In this document: in pieces, positions 61,340 to 64,000 of the stretch
How positions within the stretch are numbered: the first letter of the stretch is position 1
Layout: every line of letters begins with the position of its first letter
Assembly: GCA_030998225.1 (NCBI GenBank)
Contig: JAPYXD010000704.1
Location: forward strand, 7,750,001-7,814,000
Reading direction: 5' to 3'
DNA length: 64,000 nt
DNA from: Diplolepis rosae
Lineage: Eukaryota; Arthropoda; Insecta; Hymenoptera; Diplolepididae
Notes under the pieces: model-generated
What the model was told of the DNA's origin: nothing
What the model saw: the letters and a program-made list of their open reading frames with translations, nothing else
Databases searched by the model: none
Program-made: the position numbers and the translations under genes

Positions 61340-62092
61340 TTAGGTGCGTAACTAAGTTCCCGCTGTTTTTTTTTTTTTTATGAAAATGCAACTTTATTGT
61401 GAAAAAATGGTTACAAACAAATCATTTAACGTATTGCCCATCGTTAGCTACAACTTTTTCCCATCTTTCTGGTAGAGCTCGAATACCGTTACGGTAAAAG
61501 TGTTCATCTTTTGAGGCTATCCACGAATCAAGCCATTTTTCGATGTCTTCATATGAGCGGGACTGCTGATCAACGTCCCTTGGCTTCAAATCATAAGGGA
61601 CCCAAGTTCCTTGTTTTTGAATCTTTCCCAACGCATGCAATCGCTTGGAAATGGCTTGGCGGGTAACTCCTAATGCTGAAGCAAACTCTTCTTGCGTTTC
61701 GCAAGGATCCTCATCGAGCAATGCCTCCAATTCAGCGTCTTCGAAGGTTTTTGGCCTTCCTTGACGCGGATGGTCGTCAACATCGAAATCGCCGTCTTTG
61801 AAGCGATGGAACCAATTACAGCACGCTGTTTCACTTAGAGCAGAATCTCCATAAATCCGAATGAAAGAAGAAAATCAACACTTCCCGCAAATGTCGATTA
61901 TGTGGCACAAAATCAGACATTTTCACACAACCAAAAGTACATGACGCCAAAACAAAATTACTAATGTGTCAAAACGGTTTGTTTACCATATGTCTAAACT
62001 TGGTTCATGACGTTTTGGATATATCAAAATCGACGAACACTCACTGTTGGAGCCATCTATTGACAAAAAGCGTGAATTAAGAATAGTTTAGT
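61340..62092 (-). mobile_element. Internally deleted mariner element
   Basis: The plus-strand left end is TTAGGTGCGTAACTAAGTTC at 61,340, preceded by TA (61,338-61,339), in keeping with mariner terminal repeats. The opposite end near 62,070-62,092 keeps only a weak match (AGCGTGAATTAAG against AGCGGGAACTTAG) and its last dozen bases are unrecognisable, so the exact edge is uncertain. The transposase gene runs right to left inside. Full-length mariners are about 1.3 kb, and this unit of about 750 bp has lost the catalytic core. Confidence 0.8.
61422..61920 (-). pseudogene. Mariner transposase, HTH plus C-terminus, catalytic core deleted
   Basis: ATG at 61,918-61,920 opens MSDFVPHNRHLREVL, a typical mariner N-terminus. 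A frame break with loss of about a dozen residues occurs near 61,860. The next frame then runs unbroken: IRIYGDSALSETACC, DGDFDVDDHPRQGRPKTFED, LEALLDEDPCETQEEFA, then the helix-turn-helix GVTRQAISKRLHALGKIQ and WVPYDLKPRDVDQ. It passes directly into SRSYEDIEKWLDSWIASKDE and GIRALPERWEKVVANDGQ, the mariner C-terminus, with stop at 61,422-61,424. About 180 codons carrying all three catalytic Asp residues are absent, and the join is in frame. The gene cannot transpose anything. A DNA-binding fragment could in principle compete for terminal repeats, but the 5' frame break argues against an expressed product. Confidence 0.9.
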
Positions 62093-62350
62093 TAAAATTC
62101 CCGAACAGCGCAGTAATATTCTTGACGAGAATCTATTGAAAATTTCCAGAAACCAGTGCAGCACAAATTATAGTAGTAGTCTCTGAAATCTTACGGGTTT
62201 ATGGACGGGGAGAATCTCACTCTTAACAACAGTAGAAATCCCGGTGTGGTTCGGGAAAATTTCTAGAATTCAGTTCAGTAATGATTATAGTGATCGTTAT
62301 AGATTTTATGGATCTATACGGTGAGAATCCCACCGACTTTGGGAAATGTT
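62093..62350 (+). repeat. Diverged tandem repeat of about 118 bp, two copies
   Basis: AAAATTTC-AGAA at 62,139 recurs at 62,257 (118 bp). Both are followed by CAGT.CAG, TTATAGT and GAGAATC.CAC in the same order, with many substitutions and small indels. The segment before each copy contains CCCG-type words (CCCGAACAGCG, then CCCGGTGTGGTTCGGG), and GACTTTGGGAAATG after copy 2 may start a third. Origin unknown. It may be a fragment of an older minisatellite. Confidence 0.65.
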
Positions 62351-62736
62351 CCGGTCATTTTTGCCTTCATGCTTCTTACGTCGGAAAAAATCTAAGATGG
62401 GTGCAATAACCATTAAAAATTTGTGTTTTGTACATGTTACCTTCTTATTCATCTGAACTTATATGTCTAAAAAATATTTTCGTAATTTTATACCTCTTCT
62501 TCAAAATTCTCCATGATATGTCTGAAAAGAAACGATAAGATAGTAGCAACATGTGCTATGCGATAGCATAACCTCTCTTACTGCTAGTAGTGCTCTAAGT
62601 CTTGGATTGGTGAAAAATGGCATGCCCATGCAATAATTATTAAACATATAATATGAAAAGTACTTACTCAATACAGTTTTCCGTTGGTCGAACTTATTTT
62701 CCCGGTAACGCGATTTGACACTTTATACTATATATA
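62351..62736. other. AT-rich sequence, nothing recognised
   Basis: There is no open frame of note, no RNA signature and no repeat that I can support. It lies between the 118-bp tandem repeat and the next transposon relic. Confidence 0.5.
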
Positions 62737-62738
62737 TA

Positions 62739-62850
62739 AAGGGTTTTCCAATAGGGACATAACAATTTCGTATCTTTATATGAACGCACCCTTAAACTTT
62801 TTTAATGAACTGTTAATGTCAAAACGTTAGTTAATGTCAACATTTTCATC
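62739..62850 (+). other. Candidate 5' terminal region of a Tc1/mariner-like element
   Basis: A TA-rich stretch ending in TA at about 62,737 is followed by AAGGGTTTTCCAATAGGG. This has the GGG-TTCCA character of ends seen in insect Tc1/mariner relatives and lies about 110 bp upstream of the transposase ATG, a plausible 5' UTR length. The other end has not been found, so the assignment rests on position and weak resemblance. Confidence 0.35.
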
Positions 62851-63454
62851 ATGGTAAAGTTCACGAACCAGCAACGTCTGGAAATTATTAAGAATTACTA
62901 CCGAAATTTTGAGTTGGTGGTCGCAACTTTAAGAGCGCTTACTCCAATTTTCGGCCGTAATAATCGCCCACCCGACAGGCTGTGCGTGCTATAGTGGTTA
63001 AATTCGAGACCAAATTTACACTATTGGACGTTCCGGTGCCAAAAAGACGTCCTATTGCTCGAAGCGAAGAAATAATCGCAGCCGTAAGTGCATCGATACA
63101 AAATGAGCCAAATCAGTCGATTCCTCGTCGTTCTCAAGAATTGGGCATCGCTCAAACGACACTGTGGCGTATTTGCGAAAAGATCTTGGCCTACATGGTT
63201 TCAAGATTAAATTGACTCAAGAACTAAAGCCACTTAATCATTTGAAACGCCGGAACTTCTTCAATTGGGCTCTGGCAAAGCTTGAAGAAAATGAAGAATT
63301 TCATCGAAAAATCATCTTCAGCAATGAAGCTCATTTCTGGCTCAATGGCTTTGTTAATAAGCAAAATATGCATTATTGGTCAGCAACAAACCCAAATGTG
63401 CCTCTTTTAAGAATTATTGTACAATTTTATATTTTCTTTCAAAGACATTCGTAG
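62851..63454 (+). pseudogene. DUF4817-type Tc1/mariner-like transposase, truncated and frameshifted
   Basis: ATG 62,851 opens MVKFTNQQRLEIIKNYYRN, the N-terminal helix-turn-helix (DUF4817-like) of a transposase family abundant in arthropods. Three frames are needed: 62,851 to about 62,970, then 62,982 to about 63,165 (VRAIVVKFETKFTLLDVPVP, then a second helix-turn-helix QSIPRRSQELGIAQTTLWRI), then about 63,164-63,454 (LRKDLGLHGFKIKLTQELKP, LKRRNFFNWALAKLEENEEF). The catalytic domain begins at HRKIIFSNEAHFWLNGF, where the usual Asp of the FSDEAHF motif is Asn (codon AAT, 63,323-63,325). Similarity stops after SATNPNVPL, and the second and third catalytic residues are missing. It is dead by frameshift, substitution and truncation. 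Confidence 0.88.
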
Positions 63455-64000
63455 TATTCGAATAAAAGCTTTACTGCACAGTTCAGTAACTATATTGGAA
63501 CTGTTCGAGTTATTTCACTGGAAAATCATTGAAAATCTACCAAATTTTGCTCACATCCTCAATTTCTGAACAATTTGAGAATTTTTCAAGAATAAATTTT
63601 TTAAATCTTAAGTTCTCCAAAAAACACTCCTTTGAATTCTGCTATGGATTTTTGTGACAATTTATTAATGTTTTTTTTTTAATTCGCAGGTGCTGTTAGT
63701 TCCTTATTAGAATTGGAGATTGAAAAAAACCTTCCTTTCCCTCGCCAAAGGTTCAATTTAGAATTCTCTTTGGAATTTTATCACTTCTAGAATATTCTCT
63801 TGTTGAAAAATTCTATAATAAACAAAGAAGCGAATGAAACTCAACTATCTGTAGCTTGTATCTTTACAATTTCCCAAAGAGAACAAAAGAACTTTCACAA
63901 AGGGAAATGTTATAAAGTTTTATGAAGTAACCAAAATTAGAGACAAGAACTGATAGTACACACATGTTTAGTGTTTACTCTCAACCAGTCACAGACTTTT
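63455..64000. other. AT-rich sequence, no gene recognised
   Basis: After the transposase relic the sequence is AT-rich with no open frame of note. A pyrimidine tract followed by CAG near 63,680 looks like a splice acceptor, but the downstream frame is only about 35 codons and shows no domain. I see no repeat or RNA gene. Confidence 0.5.

Noticed and set aside
63670..63690. Pyrimidine tract plus CAG resembling a 3' splice site
   Set aside because: The following frame is about 35 codons with no domain, and no donor or upstream exon can be identified. Such motifs are frequent in AT-rich insect DNA.

Overview
This window is eukaryotic, most likely from an arthropod and probably an insect. No intact host gene, rRNA or functional tRNA is visible. 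The right-hand end carries relics of mariner, DUF4817-type Tc1/mariner, piggyBac-like and hAT-like DNA transposons in an AT-rich background, a mix typical of insect genomes. The species cannot be named from the sequence.

Positions 1 to about 56,900 (some 89% of the window) are one modular satellite array. Its building blocks are subunits of about 45-55 bp. Most open with the same 20-bp box, GTGGCCAAGTAATGCGCGAG or a close variant, followed by a tail that differs by subunit type. Subunits are combined into several higher-order repeats: about 146 bp (A'-B-C), 192/195 bp (D-A-B-C) and about 248 bp (C'-E-F-A-B). These are themselves nested in multi-kilobase duplications, with offsets of about 2.83, 2.90, 3.47, 7.16 and 9.20 kb. 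The E/F subunits are frequent from 1 to 41 kb, almost absent from 41 to 53.6 kb, and return before the edge. At about 56,361 the array flips orientation. The inverted stretch ends in simple 46-bp monomers that decay until they are unrecognisable near 56,900, which is the array boundary.

Positions 56,900 to 64,000 are an AT-rich transposon graveyard. In order they hold: a hammerhead-ribozyme-like core near 57.8 kb; a 947-bp unit with TIRs of about 73 bp (58,149-59,095) that carries a nested hAT-like terminus with GTAAC repeats; AT-rich sequence; and a dead mariner transposase (60,029-61,048) broken by two insertions. One insertion is a foldback element of about 510 bp. The other is a 232-bp piggyBac-like MITE flanked by TTAA. 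Leaving out the MITE and one TTAA gives exact D34D spacing. Next come an internally deleted mariner (61,340 to about 62,092) whose remaining frame joins the DNA-binding domain to the C-terminus without a catalytic core, a 118-bp tandem repeat, and a frameshifted DUF4817-type transposase with an Asp-to-Asn change at its first catalytic position.

The elements do not form a pathway. The picture is a satellite domain, plausibly pericentromeric or centromeric heterochromatin, next to layered DNA transposon insertions. The most notable points are the modular satellite with its conserved box, the orientation switch with edge decay, the nested insertion that can be read at base resolution, and two clusters of substitutions that are exclusively A-to-C or T-to-G.
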